Of a DNA stretch of 6,846 bases, positions 1-6,229 are shown piece by piece. A program made the position numbers and the translations under genes. The DNA lies in NCBI GenBank assembly GCA_031284065.1, contig JAITAP010000222.1, positions 1 through 6,846 of the forward strand, read 5' to 3'. Below the pieces are notes generated by a model, which did not search any database, was not told where the DNA came from, and was given only the letters and a program-made list of their open reading frames with translations. The stretch is from Prevotellaceae bacterium. Its GTDB lineage: Bacteria > Bacteroidota > Bacteroidia > Bacteroidales > UBA932. The number at the start of each line of letters is the position of its first letter. Within the stretch, counting starts at the first letter, position 1.

Positions 1-874
1 TCAGTGTGCCCAATATTTTCCACGCCGGATTGAAGCTCAAAAACGCTTCCAGCAAGTATTGCTCATTCCAAAGGCGTATTTCAGACACAACCCAACAGTC
101 CGGATAGTCCCTCGGAGAAAAAATATCATGAATATGCACAATTACTCCCCGCTTAAGCGTCGGCAGCAACTCTAAATACTCAAACAGAACGTCGCCTTGG
201 GGACGAATCATGTGGGACGAATCGATAAACAAAATATCATTTGCTTCCAGCTGCTCGAAAAAATCAACGCCAACGTCCTCAGCTTTCTTGCGCAAAACCT
301 CCACGCCTGTTTTTTCCAGCCACGGCATCTCATACGGCTCTATGCAAATGTGCCGGCACTGGTAGCCCCTGTCATCTTTTTGGTTGGCTCGTATGGCCAG
401 CTGCGCCATTTTTGTTGACTCCCCCGAGCCAATTTCTATAATTCTCGCGGGCTTTTTTAGCCTGATGATACTATACCAATATTCGGAGTCTCCCGACCCA
501 TAAGCGCCATTTTTAAAGTAAAATGTAGCCTCATCAACGAAGTTTTCAGGGATATTCTCCAGCTCTTGCTGAAAATTGAACGATTTCAGGAGGCTTAGCT
601 GTTCCTCTACGTTCCAATTTGCAATGCCCGGAAGCGGCCTTTCGTCGGAAAGCGGTTTCCTTAAGCGCCGGGGATTAAACAGCGGCTCGTAGTAGTGGTC
701 TACGATGGGGTAAATGCCCACGCTTAACAGTACTCTTTTTGACAGCGGAAACCTTGCTATTCCGCCGCGCCTAAGCGTTTTCATAGTAATTGCCGCCGCG
801 AACACAAACGGAGACATCGCAATGTCTATTGCCCATACGCTTTTGCGTAGAAGTTTTTTCAAAATCTTTTTCAT
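1..874 (-). CDS. SAM-dependent methyltransferase, class I, C-terminus cut by window edge
   Basis: The reverse strand is open from ATG at 874-872 to the window edge, giving 291 residues with no stop, so the 3' end lies outside. The N-terminus is basic (MKKILKKLLRK), followed by a hydrophobic stretch at about 14-30 that could anchor it to the membrane. The SAM-binding glycine motif EIGSGEST is at 147-154, a second acidic strand ICIEP at 176-180, DILFIDSSH at 213-221 and HIHD at 247-250. This order fits a Rossmann-fold methyltransferase of the Methyltransf_24 type, often found in polysaccharide or cell-surface glycan loci; the substrate cannot be read from sequence. It is divergent from the HTH regulator gene, and two palindromes lie between them, so it may be controlled by that regulator (inference). 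No SD is visible. The fold call is strong; the substrate is unknown. Confidence 0.85.
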   Translation of the reverse strand, partial: MKKILKKLLRKSVWAIDIAMSPFVFAAAITMKTLRRGGIARFPLSKRVLLSVGIYPIVDHYYEPLFNPRRLRKPLSDERPLPGIANWNVEEQLSLLKSFNFQQELENIPENFVDEATFYFKNGAYGSGDSEYWYSIIRLKKPARIIEIGSGESTKMAQLAIRANQKDDRGYQCRHICIEPYEMPWLEKTGVEVLRKKAEDVGVDFFEQLEANDILFIDSSHMIRPQGDVLFEYLELLPTLKRGVIVHIHDIFSPRDYPDCWVVSEIRLWNEQYLLEAFLSFNPAWKILGTL

Positions 875-898
875 TTGTAGATAATTTTTATTTGGCAA

Positions 899-906
899 CA
901 AAAGTA
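899..906 (-). promoter_or_regulatory. Candidate -7 promoter element for the methyltransferase gene
   Basis: The reverse strand reads TACTTTTG, an exact match to the Bacteroidota -7 consensus TAnnTTTG, ending 24 bases before the ATG at 874. No good TTTG -33 box is present; TTTT at 924-927 is the nearest candidate, 17 bases away. The upstream palindrome at 928-947 would abut or overlap the -33 position, which suits repression there. Confidence 0.45.
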
Positions 907-927
907 AAGCATAGAAAAAATTAAAAC

Positions 928-947
928 GCTGACAAATTTGTCAGCGA
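928..947. promoter_or_regulatory. Operator-like palindrome 1
   Basis: CGCTGACAAATTTGTCAGCG is a perfect 20-base palindrome. Its core is TGACAA-N2-TTGTCA (931-944), the same core as the palindrome at 964-977. It lies between the divergent methyltransferase and XRE regulator genes, as expected for an autoregulatory site of a dimeric HTH protein. That the neighbouring HTH protein binds here is inference. Confidence 0.65.
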
Positions 948-963
948 TATTTTTCTTAAAAAC

Positions 964-977
964 TGACAATTTTGTCA
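964..977. promoter_or_regulatory. Operator-like palindrome 2
   Basis: TGACAATTTTGTCA has the half-sites TGACAA and TTGTCA separated by two bases, matching palindrome 1. The centre-to-centre distance is 33 bases, about three helical turns, so two bound dimers would sit on nearly the same DNA face. It ends 19 bases before the HTH start codon. An approximate -7 element, CAATTTTG at 967-974, overlaps it, so binding could block HTH transcription. Confidence 0.65.
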
Positions 978-982
978 TTATG

Positions 983-1010
983 ATGAAAAATCAAAGATGA
1001 AAAGTCAAAG
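983..1010 (+). repeat. 14-base tandem duplication spanning the HTH start codon
   Basis: ATGAAAAATCAAAG (983-996) is followed immediately by ATGAAAAGTCAAAG (997-1010), differing at one base. The second copy contains the start codon of the HTH gene. The first copy's ATG reads a short out-of-frame peptide that ends in TGA overlapping the real ATG (ATGA at 997-1000). Confidence 0.7.
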
Positions 1011-1248
1011 ATGTAATACAGAGTTGCTTAAGAAAATAGCCCAACGTATAAAGCGGCTTCGAGAAGAAAAAGAAGTATCGCAAGATTGCTTTTACATTGA
1101 CACAGACATACATATTGCACGTATTGAGAGCGGGAAAACCAACGTAACCATCAGCACGCTGGATGATATTTGCAGCTATTTTTCCATCACGCTGGCAGAA
1201 TTTTTTTCAACTTTGGATGAGCAACACCATCGCCCACCCAAAGAGTAG
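997..1248 (+). CDS. XRE-family helix-turn-helix transcriptional regulator
   Basis: This 83-residue protein consists almost entirely of one HTH_3/Cro-type DNA-binding domain. A basic helix (LLKKIAQRIKRLREEKEVSQ, 10-29) leads into the turn, then ARIESGKTNVTISTLDDICS (41-60) and the closing helix with SITLAEFF (63-70); the tail is short and polar. The ARIESGKTNVTISTL stretch is typical of small stand-alone XRE regulators common in Bacteroidota. It has no sensor or protease domain, so it probably acts as a plain dimeric repressor. Two TGACAA-N2-TTGTCA palindromes just upstream are its likely operators, and the divergent methyltransferase its likely co-target (inference). The ATG at 997 is chosen because the domain begins right after it; no SD is seen. 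Its DNA looks more A+T-rich than the phosphatase gene downstream. Confidence 0.85.
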   Translation: MKSQRCNTELLKKIAQRIKRLREEKEVSQDCFYIDTDIHIARIESGKTNVTISTLDDICSYFSITLAEFFSTLDEQHHRPPKE

Positions 1249-1350
1249 CGGTAAAAGTTCTGCAACGGAGGTTGAACGCCAGCTGCGCCGAGCTGCGCGC
1301 TACCCCGCAAAAGCTTGGGAAATCCGGCGCGCACTTTGGAAGTATTTGGC

Positions 1351-1358
1351 TACCTTTG
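1351..1358 (+). promoter_or_regulatory. Candidate -7 promoter element for the HAD phosphatase
   Basis: TACCTTTG matches TAnnTTTG exactly and lies 34 bases before the ATG at 1393, leaving a short A-rich leader. The closest TTTG (1335-1338) is only 12 bases upstream, shorter than usual, so the -33 element is uncertain. A separate promoter here means the phosphatase need not be co-transcribed with the HTH gene. Confidence 0.5.
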
Positions 1359-1392
1359 CACGTTACTATTACGAAGAAAAGAAAAATTTAGC

Positions 1393-2052
1393 ATGGTAAA
1401 CCTGACTATTTTTGACCTCGACGGGACGCTGCTGAACACCATAGTCGACTTGGCCAACAGCGCCAACTACGCCTTACGCGCCAACGGCTTCCCTACCCAT
1501 CCGGTGGAGGCCTACCGGCGGTTTGTTGGCAACGGCGTGGCCAAGCTGCTCGAGCGGACGCTTCCGGAAGGGGAGAAAACGGAGGAGAACATTCTCCGCG
1601 TGCGCAGCGCGTTCCTGGCCTACTACAGGGAGCACGATACGGAGCACAGCGTTCCCTATCCGGGTATTCCCGCGCTGCTAAAGCGGCTACAGGAGCGAAA
1701 TGTTTTGGTGGCGGTTGCCTCCAACAAGTACCACGCGGCGACGTGCAAGCTGACAGCGCACTACTTCCCCAACGTTAGCTTTGTCAAGGTGCTGGGTCAG
1801 CGGGAGGGCGTTGCCCCGAAGCCCGACCCCGCCATTGTTTACGAAATTCTTGCCGCCGCTGCCGTCGGCAGGCGCAAGGCGCTGTACGTGGGCGACTCTA
1901 ACGTGGATATGCAAACGGCGCTCAACAGCGGGGTTGCCGCCTGCGGAGCGGCGTGGGGATTTCGTCCCCGCGCCGAGCTGGAGGCGTTCCACCCGGCCTA
2001 CATGGTGGACAGGGCGGAGGAAGTAGCCGATATTGTGCTGGCCGGGAGGTAG
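1393..2052 (+). CDS. HAD-superfamily phosphatase, phosphoglycolate phosphatase-like
   Basis: This 219-residue protein has all four HAD motifs. Motif I is FDLDGTLLNT (7-16) with nucleophile D8 and acid/base D10. Motif II is VAVASNK with S110. Motif III lysine is K143 in APKPDP. Motif IV is YVGDSNVDM with D168 and D172. The helical region between motifs I and II (about 17-95) is a C1-type cap, as in phosphoglycolate phosphatase (Gph) and related subfamily IA enzymes. The expected reaction is Mg-dependent hydrolysis of a small cytosolic phosphate ester such as 2-phosphoglycolate; HAD specificity is hard to assign, so the substrate is tentative. The frame is open back to 1315, but ATG 1393 is preferred because homologous proteins begin just before the LTIFDLDGT strand and because the -7 element at 1351-1358 lies inside the longer reading. 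It is convergent with the GT4 gene, 51 bases away. Confidence 0.9.
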   Translation: MVNLTIFDLDGTLLNTIVDLANSANYALRANGFPTHPVEAYRRFVGNGVAKLLERTLPEGEKTEENILRVRSAFLAYYREHDTEHSVPYPGIPALLKRLQERNVLVAVASNKYHAATCKLTAHYFPNVSFVKVLGQREGVAPKPDPAIVYEILAAAAVGRRKALYVGDSNVDMQTALNSGVAACGAAWGFRPRAELEAFHPAYMVDRAEEVADIVLAGR

Positions 2053-2053
2053 C

Positions 2054-2080
2054 AGCGCGCGCGGTATGCCGCCGGGCGCT
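2054..2080. terminator. GC-rich hairpin between convergent genes
   Basis: Arms AGCGC (2054-2058) and GCGCT (2076-2080) continue inward, with one mismatch and one bulge, to CGG/CCG around a TATG loop. It directly follows the phosphatase stop codon and lies before the GT4 stop. It has no T-run on either side, so a bidirectional terminator role is only possible. Confidence 0.3.
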
Positions 2081-2098
2081 ATCGCCGGTATTCACGTT

Positions 2099-2118
2099 AG
2101 CGTTCAATTTTCAACGCT
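2099..2118. terminator. Small inverted repeat over the GT4 stop codon
   Basis: AGCGTT (2099-2104) and AACGCT (2113-2118) form a 6-bp stem around an 8-base loop that includes the TGA stop of the GT4 gene. It is weak and lacks a T-tract; termination is a guess from its position between convergent genes. Confidence 0.2.
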
Positions 2119-3375
2119 CAACGCTCTATACGCCTCAATCAGCTTTTTTGCCGACGCTTCGCGGTTGTAGCGCACTTCGGACAGGCGCAGCGCGTTGGCG
2201 CGGCTCAGGCTTAGCAGCTGTTCGTTGGTCAGCAGGCGTTCGAGAGCGTCGGCAAGCGCTTCGCTACTGTTGGGGAAGTAGGTTATGCCGGCGTTGCCTA
2301 CCACTTCGGCAAAAGAGCCTGTGGCGGGCTCAACGGCGGGGCAACCTGCCGCAAACGCCTCGCAAAGGTAAAGCCCAACACCCTCGTTAAACGTTATGGG
2401 CACGCAGATGACGCTTACCTCGCGGTAAAATCCGGCGTGGTCGCTCAGGCTGTACGTATCGCTCCAGCTCACATCGCCCATGCAGGGCGCGAGGGTTTGC
2501 CGCACCTGCTTCAGGAATTTTCTGTCTGCCGACGTATATCCGCCGCCAACCTTGAGCTTGAGGTCTTTCACCGTACCTCTTTTTTTCAGCTCCACAAAAG
2601 CCTCTGCCAGAATATGCAGCCCATTCTCCCTGTTCATCCGGTAAAAAAACCCGATGGTGGGGCGTTGCGGGGGACGCGCTGCGGCGTACTTTTCGCGGTT
2701 TACCCCCGGGTATATCACCTCAACATCCGTAATTTGGGGAATACGGCGTTGCGCGGCTTTTTTGTAAAATTCGCTCGAGGCAATCAGCTTGTCAATGTAC
2801 TTCAGGTTGTCGGCAATGCCCTTCCACGCTGCGTCGGCGTACTCTTTTTTCAGGTTGTCAATCCACACCTCTTCGTCCTGCAGGGAGCAGACTACCGGAA
2901 TTGCCGCCTGCTGCTTCACCGCCTTTGCCACGCCTGCTATGAGGGTGCTGGAGAGGTGCACCACGTCCGGTTTTTCGTGGTCTTTTATCCAGCTCACCAG
3001 CGGGGCAACCTGATTGCGGAAGGCCGCGCCTTCACCCTTAACCATGGCGAGCGTAATGCCCTCCATGCCGCCGGCGGAGGTGCTCCCCGAAAACGAAGCG
3101 GCAAGCCTGAGCATGGCCTTTGCGCCTAACATTTTCGCCAGCCAGCGCGGCATTTGCCTGCGGCGGAAAAATTTTTCCGCCACGTAGAAGGTGGTGGCGG
3201 GAAAAAACAGCGGAGTATTTCCCTCAAACGATTCGTGCGTCAGCGGCAGGTAGAGCGGCATTACGACCACATCGTGCCCGGCGCTGCGCAGCGCGTTGGC
3301 GTGAAGATTATCCCGAAAGCAATTCCCGCAGTAAAACGGGTCGCCCGAGCCGGGAACAATAAAAAGTATTTTCAT
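2104..3375 (-). CDS. Glycosyltransferase family 4 (GT-B fold)
   Basis: This 423-residue protein starts with MKILFIVPGSG, the first beta strand and glycine-rich loop of a GT-B enzyme, followed by FYCGNCFRDN (14-23). The C-terminal nucleotide-sugar-binding half contains GFFYRMNRENGL and the EX7E motif, NEGVGLYLCEAFAAG with E331 and E339, then PATGSFAEVVGNAGI. These features are typical of retaining GT4 transferases that build polysaccharides or glycolipids on the cytoplasmic side of the membrane. Donor and acceptor cannot be read off. The frame is open upstream to an ATG at 3423, but ATG 3375-3373 is chosen because MKILF begins the fold and because the promoter -7 element (3421-3428) overlaps the longer start. 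It follows the GT2/GT-C pair on the same strand after 164 bases with its own promoter, so it may be a separate unit with a related role. The CxxC pair C16/C19 is discussed in the findings. Confidence 0.9.
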   Translation of the reverse strand: MKILFIVPGSGDPFYCGNCFRDNLHANALRSAGHDVVVMPLYLPLTHESFEGNTPLFFPATTFYVAEKFFRRRQMPRWLAKMLGAKAMLRLAASFSGSTSAGGMEGITLAMVKGEGAAFRNQVAPLVSWIKDHEKPDVVHLSSTLIAGVAKAVKQQAAIPVVCSLQDEEVWIDNLKKEYADAAWKGIADNLKYIDKLIASSEFYKKAAQRRIPQITDVEVIYPGVNREKYAAARPPQRPTIGFFYRMNRENGLHILAEAFVELKKRGTVKDLKLKVGGGYTSADRKFLKQVRQTLAPCMGDVSWSDTYSLSDHAGFYREVSVICVPITFNEGVGLYLCEAFAAGCPAVEPATGSFAEVVGNAGITYFPNSSEALADALERLLTNEQLLSLSRANALRLSEVRYNREASAKKLIEAYRALSVEN

Positions 3376-3420
3376 AGCGGCAATGGTTTTTCTTAAATCC
3401 CGAACGTTTTGAATGTGCCG

Positions 3421-3448
3421 CAAAGATAGGTGATTTTTTTAGAAGAAA
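3421..3448 (-). promoter_or_regulatory. Promoter of the GT4 gene
   Basis: The reverse strand reads TATCTTTG at 3428-3421, an exact TAnnTTTG, with TTTC at 3448-3445 as a possible -33 box after a 16-base spacer (a little short). Transcription would begin about 40 bases before the ATG at 3375. This supports the shorter start for the GT4 gene and its independent transcription. Confidence 0.6.
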
Positions 3449-3539
3449 CGCCGTTTGCGCTGCGCCGGTAACAACCGCCGCCGTCGGCTATTGGCATTTG
3501 CCTCTACCTGCGCCTGACAATTTGCCGCTGCGCGCGCCG

Positions 3540-5243
3540 CTATATAAATTCCAAAACGTAGGTCAGGGGCGCGTCTTTTTCCGGTTGGGGTGTTTGCCAG
3601 ACAACTTTGAACTTGTCGGGGTACTTTTGCGCTGCGGGAATGATGGTAACGTAGGCGTGGCGAAACCACCTGTCGATAATGACGTAGCTGATTTTGTTGC
3701 TGGTCAGGTGTTGGACTATTTCCTCCGGCGTGGCGTAGTTGGGAAAAGATGTGCTTTTTCTTCCGCCGGAGTAGAGGTAAAAAATTTCCGGCTTTCGCGT
3801 GCAGACAAAAGCGTCTTTTGGGGTATTGTCTTTCACCCAGCGTATGGCGTTGAGGTACTCTACCAGAGCCGGTGCGGAGTTGGCGGCGTTGTAGCTTTTG
3901 GTTTTTGCGGTGGCGGCGGCGCTGTTCAGGGCAAGCGTGCAGTTGGGGTAGAAAAAGAGGCAGACTGCGGCAACGGCTACCGCCGCCGCCGCGCCCCGCG
4001 TTTTGATTTTGAGCAGGGCAAGCAGAAGCTCCGCTGCCTTTACCAGCCCCGTAACCATCAGGAATAGGAGGAGGGGGATGAGGGGCGTCATAAACCGCGT
4101 CGAAAACCATATATCAGGCCAGAGTATCAGTATTACCACCGTGCCGCCCGTGTAAAAAAAGAGGAGGAGGTCGTTTTTTTTCAGCCGCAGCAGCCCCGCT
4201 ACTATGGCCAGCAGCAGGGCTGCGCTCAGCGTCCAGCCTTTGGCGTCCGCCGGCTTGTCGTAGTCCACAGGCTCCATCAGCAGCCCGCTGGGAATTTCTT
4301 TGGTGGCGTAGCGCACGGCGTTTAGCTTCACGCGGTTTACCCATCCGTTCAGGTCGGTAATGCGCGTTCCGCCTTGCTGCAAGGACAGCTGGGACATGTA
4401 GGAGGACTTAAATCCGTGTCGGCTACTGCGCGCGTCCCAGGGCATTTTGCACAGCATAAAGAACGCCACAATGGCTATCAGGGCAACCCACACCGGCCGG
4501 TTGGCCGCAAGGAGGCTGCGCCATCCGTTTTTTCTGTCCTTCCACACGTTCAGCGCCAGCATAGCCGCGAGGGTAACCGCTAACGCCAATACTAGCGCTA
4601 TGCCCGCCGTGCGAATGTAGTAGGTAGCGACCGCGCAGGCAGCCGTGCCGAGCAAGAGCAGCAGGTATTTTACGTCGCACTTTTTCCTCTCCAGCAGAAA
4701 GGAAAAAAGCAGCAGCGTCAGCGAGCTGAAGAACAGGCAGGGAATTTCGCTCATCATAATAGTTGCCGAGCGCAGCAGGTGGCTGTTGAGGGCAACCAGC
4801 AGGGTTACAAAGAACGCGATATACACGTTTTTGGCCGTCCGGTAAAAGAGGTGGTAAAAGGCGAGGCAGGAAAGAAAGAGGAACGCTCCGTTCAGGAGCT
4901 TTACGCCGGTAGTGCCGGCCCCGGCGCGCAGGGCAAGGCTGATGATAGCGGGGTAGCCGGGCGGAAAGTGGTGATGCGGGGTTTCGGTCAGCCCCATGAC
5001 GCTGGTGTAACCCTTGCCGTCGGCCAGCGCGCGCCCCAGCGCGTAGTAGTAGATGTTATCGCCGCCAAGGTCGGGCTTGTGGTCAAAGGTTTTGGCGTAG
5101 GCGCTAAAGTATGCAACGGCAATAATCACCAGCCCTGCCACGTAAAGCAGCCTCGGGGTCAGGATGCCGACAGGCTTTTTTGCTTCTGCCTTTTTCGCTA
5201 CTTCCGCTTTCTTTTTTACGGCTGTCTTCCCGTCAGGTTTCAT
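3540..5243 (-). CDS. GT-C type integral-membrane glycosyltransferase (PMT/ArnT-like)
   Basis: This 567-residue protein opens with a Lys/Ala-rich cytoplasmic tail (about 6-23) followed by the first membrane segment (31-50). A periplasmic loop follows with the acidic motif DLGGDNIYYYALGRALADGK (58-77, D58 and D62) and HHHFPPGYP (90-98). About ten more hydrophobic segments lie between 115 and 432, and a soluble C-terminal domain fills about 433-567. An acidic first loop with many membrane helices is the signature of GT-C enzymes of the GT39/GT83 kind, which use polyprenyl-phosphate sugars as donors outside the cytoplasm. The acceptor (protein, lipid A or another glycan) is unknown. The frame is open to 5423, but that start overlaps the GT2 gene by 173 bases and adds no recognisable domain; ATG 5243-5241, 7 bases after the GT2 stop, is preferred. 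That spacing suggests one operon, with GT2 supplying the donor. Confidence 0.85.
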   Translation of the reverse strand: MKPDGKTAVKKKAEVAKKAEAKKPVGILTPRLLYVAGLVIIAVAYFSAYAKTFDHKPDLGGDNIYYYALGRALADGKGYTSVMGLTETPHHHFPPGYPAIISLALRAGAGTTGVKLLNGAFLFLSCLAFYHLFYRTAKNVYIAFFVTLLVALNSHLLRSATIMMSEIPCLFFSSLTLLLFSFLLERKKCDVKYLLLLLGTAACAVATYYIRTAGIALVLALAVTLAAMLALNVWKDRKNGWRSLLAANRPVWVALIAIVAFFMLCKMPWDARSSRHGFKSSYMSQLSLQQGGTRITDLNGWVNRVKLNAVRYATKEIPSGLLMEPVDYDKPADAKGWTLSAALLLAIVAGLLRLKKNDLLLFFYTGGTVVILILWPDIWFSTRFMTPLIPLLLFLMVTGLVKAAELLLALLKIKTRGAAAAVAVAAVCLFFYPNCTLALNSAAATAKTKSYNAANSAPALVEYLNAIRWVKDNTPKDAFVCTRKPEIFYLYSGGRKSTSFPNYATPEEIVQHLTSNKISYVIIDRWFRHAYVTIIPAAQKYPDKFKVVWQTPQPEKDAPLTYVLEFI

Positions 5244-5250
5244 GGCGCTG

Positions 5251-5967
5251 TTATTTTTTAAAAACGTTATATTTAATAATGCAGTAGATAGTTCTAAACC
5301 CGTCTCTCCAGCTGATTTTTTTCCCGTCGGCGTAGGTGCGGCCGCAGTAGGAAATGCCCACTTCGTAGATGCGCACGGCGGGCACGCGCGAAATTTTTGC
5401 CGTAACCTCCGGCTCAAACCCAAAACGCTTCTCTTTCAGGCGCAAGCTTTTCAGCATGGAAGCGTCAAAGAGCTTGTAGCAGGTTTCCATGTCGGAAAGG
5501 TTGAGGTTGGTGAAAGCGTTGGACAGAAAGGTAAGCAGCTTGTTGCCTATGGTGTGCCAAAAAAACAAAATGCGGTGCGGCCTTCCGCCTATGAGCCGCG
5601 AGCCGTAAACCACGTCGGCAATGCCATCGGCAACGGGCTTTAGCAAAATGTTGAACTCGCTCGGGTCGTACTCCAAGTCTGCGTCCTGCACAATAATGTA
5701 GTCGCCGGTGGCGAGCGCTATTCCCCGATGGATGGCGGCGCCCTTGCCCCTGTTCACGGGTTGCTTGAAGTACGTCAGCGCAACTTCGGGGTGCTGCGCC
5801 TTGTAGGAGAGCGTCAGCGGCTCCGTGTCGTCGCGCGAGCAGTCGTTGACCACGATTATTTCCTTTTTCATGCCGTTTACCAGCGGTACCGCCGCCACCT
5901 TTTGCAGCACGGTAGCGATGGTTTTTTCTTCGTTGTAGGCGGGGATAATAACGGACAGGGTTTTCAT
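5251..5967 (-). CDS. Glycosyltransferase family 2, polyprenyl-phosphate sugar synthase (DPM1-like)
   Basis: This 238-residue protein has a single GT-A domain. SVIIPAYNEEKTI (5-17) is the nucleotide-binding start, VVNDCSRDDT (39-48) carries the second acidic site, and QDADLEYDP (94-102) holds the metal-binding D95-A-D97. NRGKGAAIHRG (72-82) and SDMETCYKLF (158-167) are typical of dolichyl/polyprenyl-phosphate mannose or glucose synthases. No C-terminal membrane helices are present, so it resembles soluble, membrane-associated DPM1 rather than GtrB/ArnC-type proteins. The expected reaction is transfer of a hexose from GDP- or UDP-sugar to polyprenyl phosphate on the inner leaflet; which sugar is not decidable. 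It lies 7 bases upstream of the GT-C gene, which would use the product. No SD is seen before ATG 5967-5965. The nearest exact -7 element is at 6321-6328, implying a leader of about 350 bases. Confidence 0.9.
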   Translation of the reverse strand: MKTLSVIIPAYNEEKTIATVLQKVAAVPLVNGMKKEIIVVNDCSRDDTEPLTLSYKAQHPEVALTYFKQPVNRGKGAAIHRGIALATGDYIIVQDADLEYDPSEFNILLKPVADGIADVVYGSRLIGGRPHRILFFWHTIGNKLLTFLSNAFTNLNLSDMETCYKLFDASMLKSLRLKEKRFGFEPEVTAKISRVPAVRIYEVGISYCGRTYADGKKISWRDGFRTIYCIIKYNVFKK

Positions 5968-6058
5968 GGCAAGTTTTTTATTTTTACTTCAGCTGGCAGA
6001 TTTCTACGGTCCGAAAACGGCTTGGCGTCAGCAGGAAAAAGTTTTCCGTATATGGAGA

Positions 6059-6074
6059 ATTTTCGTTCGAAAAT
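6059..6074. repeat. 7-bp inverted repeat in the GT2 leader
   Basis: ATTTTCG and CGAAAAT are separated by two bases. The site lies about 92 bases upstream of the GT2 start codon. It could be a small protein-binding dyad or chance in A+T-rich DNA; nothing else supports a role. Confidence 0.3.
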
Positions 6075-6164
6075 AGCAAGGAATATACAAACGGAGAGCG
6101 CAGAATGTTCCGCAAAATTCCGGAAGAGATGGAAAATTTTGCACGTAAAAATATAAAATGTTTT

Positions 6165-6193
6165 CGCAATTTGCTGATTATCAGCAAATTGCG
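6165..6193. repeat. 29-base perfect palindrome (14-bp arms, 1-base centre)
   Basis: The left arm CGCAATTTGCTGAT (6165-6178) and right arm ATCAGCAAATTGCG (6180-6193) are perfectly complementary around a single T. It lies two bases from the G11 tract and inside the presumed GT2 leader. In leader RNA it would form a strong hairpin followed by AAAACATTTT rather than a clean U-run, so it is not a standard terminator. It could be a DNA-binding dyad, an RNA processing or stability hairpin, or a remnant of a repeat element. Confidence 0.75.
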
Positions 6194-6195
6194 GA

Positions 6196-6206
6196 GGGGG
6201 GGGGGG
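6196..6206. repeat. G11/C11 homopolymer tract
   Basis: Eleven consecutive G on the plus strand (C on the minus strand). It is the longest homopolymer in the window and lies between the leader promoter at 6321 and the GT2 gene. Such tracts are prone to slipped-strand length change; whether this one varies is unknown. Confidence 0.85.
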
Positions 6207-6229
6207 TAAATCTACACGTTGGAAAATGC

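Noticed and set aside
197..441. Plus-strand open frames of 66-73 codons
   Set aside because: They lie antisense within the methyltransferase gene, which has clear SAM-binding motifs; they have no domain and no promoter.
1281..1298. Direct repeat AGCTGCGC twice, 10 bases apart, between the HTH and phosphatase genes
   Set aside because: Only two copies of 8 bases in a G+C-rich stretch, with no dyad or link to a promoter; likely chance.
2437..3129. A 230-codon plus-strand frame
   Set aside because: It is antisense to the GT4 gene, whose EX7E motif and GT-B start fix the real strand.
3429..3539. Possible terminator after the GT-C gene
   Set aside because: The stretch is rich in GCC/CGG and gives only 4-5 bp stems without a T-run, so I could not support a terminator.
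3439..4110. A 223-codon minus-strand frame overlapping the end of the GT-C gene
   Set aside because: Its product is Arg/Gln/Pro-rich low-complexity sequence with no domain, and it is a frame-shifted shadow of the GT-C coding sequence.
3540..5423. Longer GT-C protein starting at 5423
   Set aside because: The extra 60 residues overlap the GT2 coding region, are not membrane or domain sequence, and an ATG 7 bases after the GT2 stop gives the normal operon layout.
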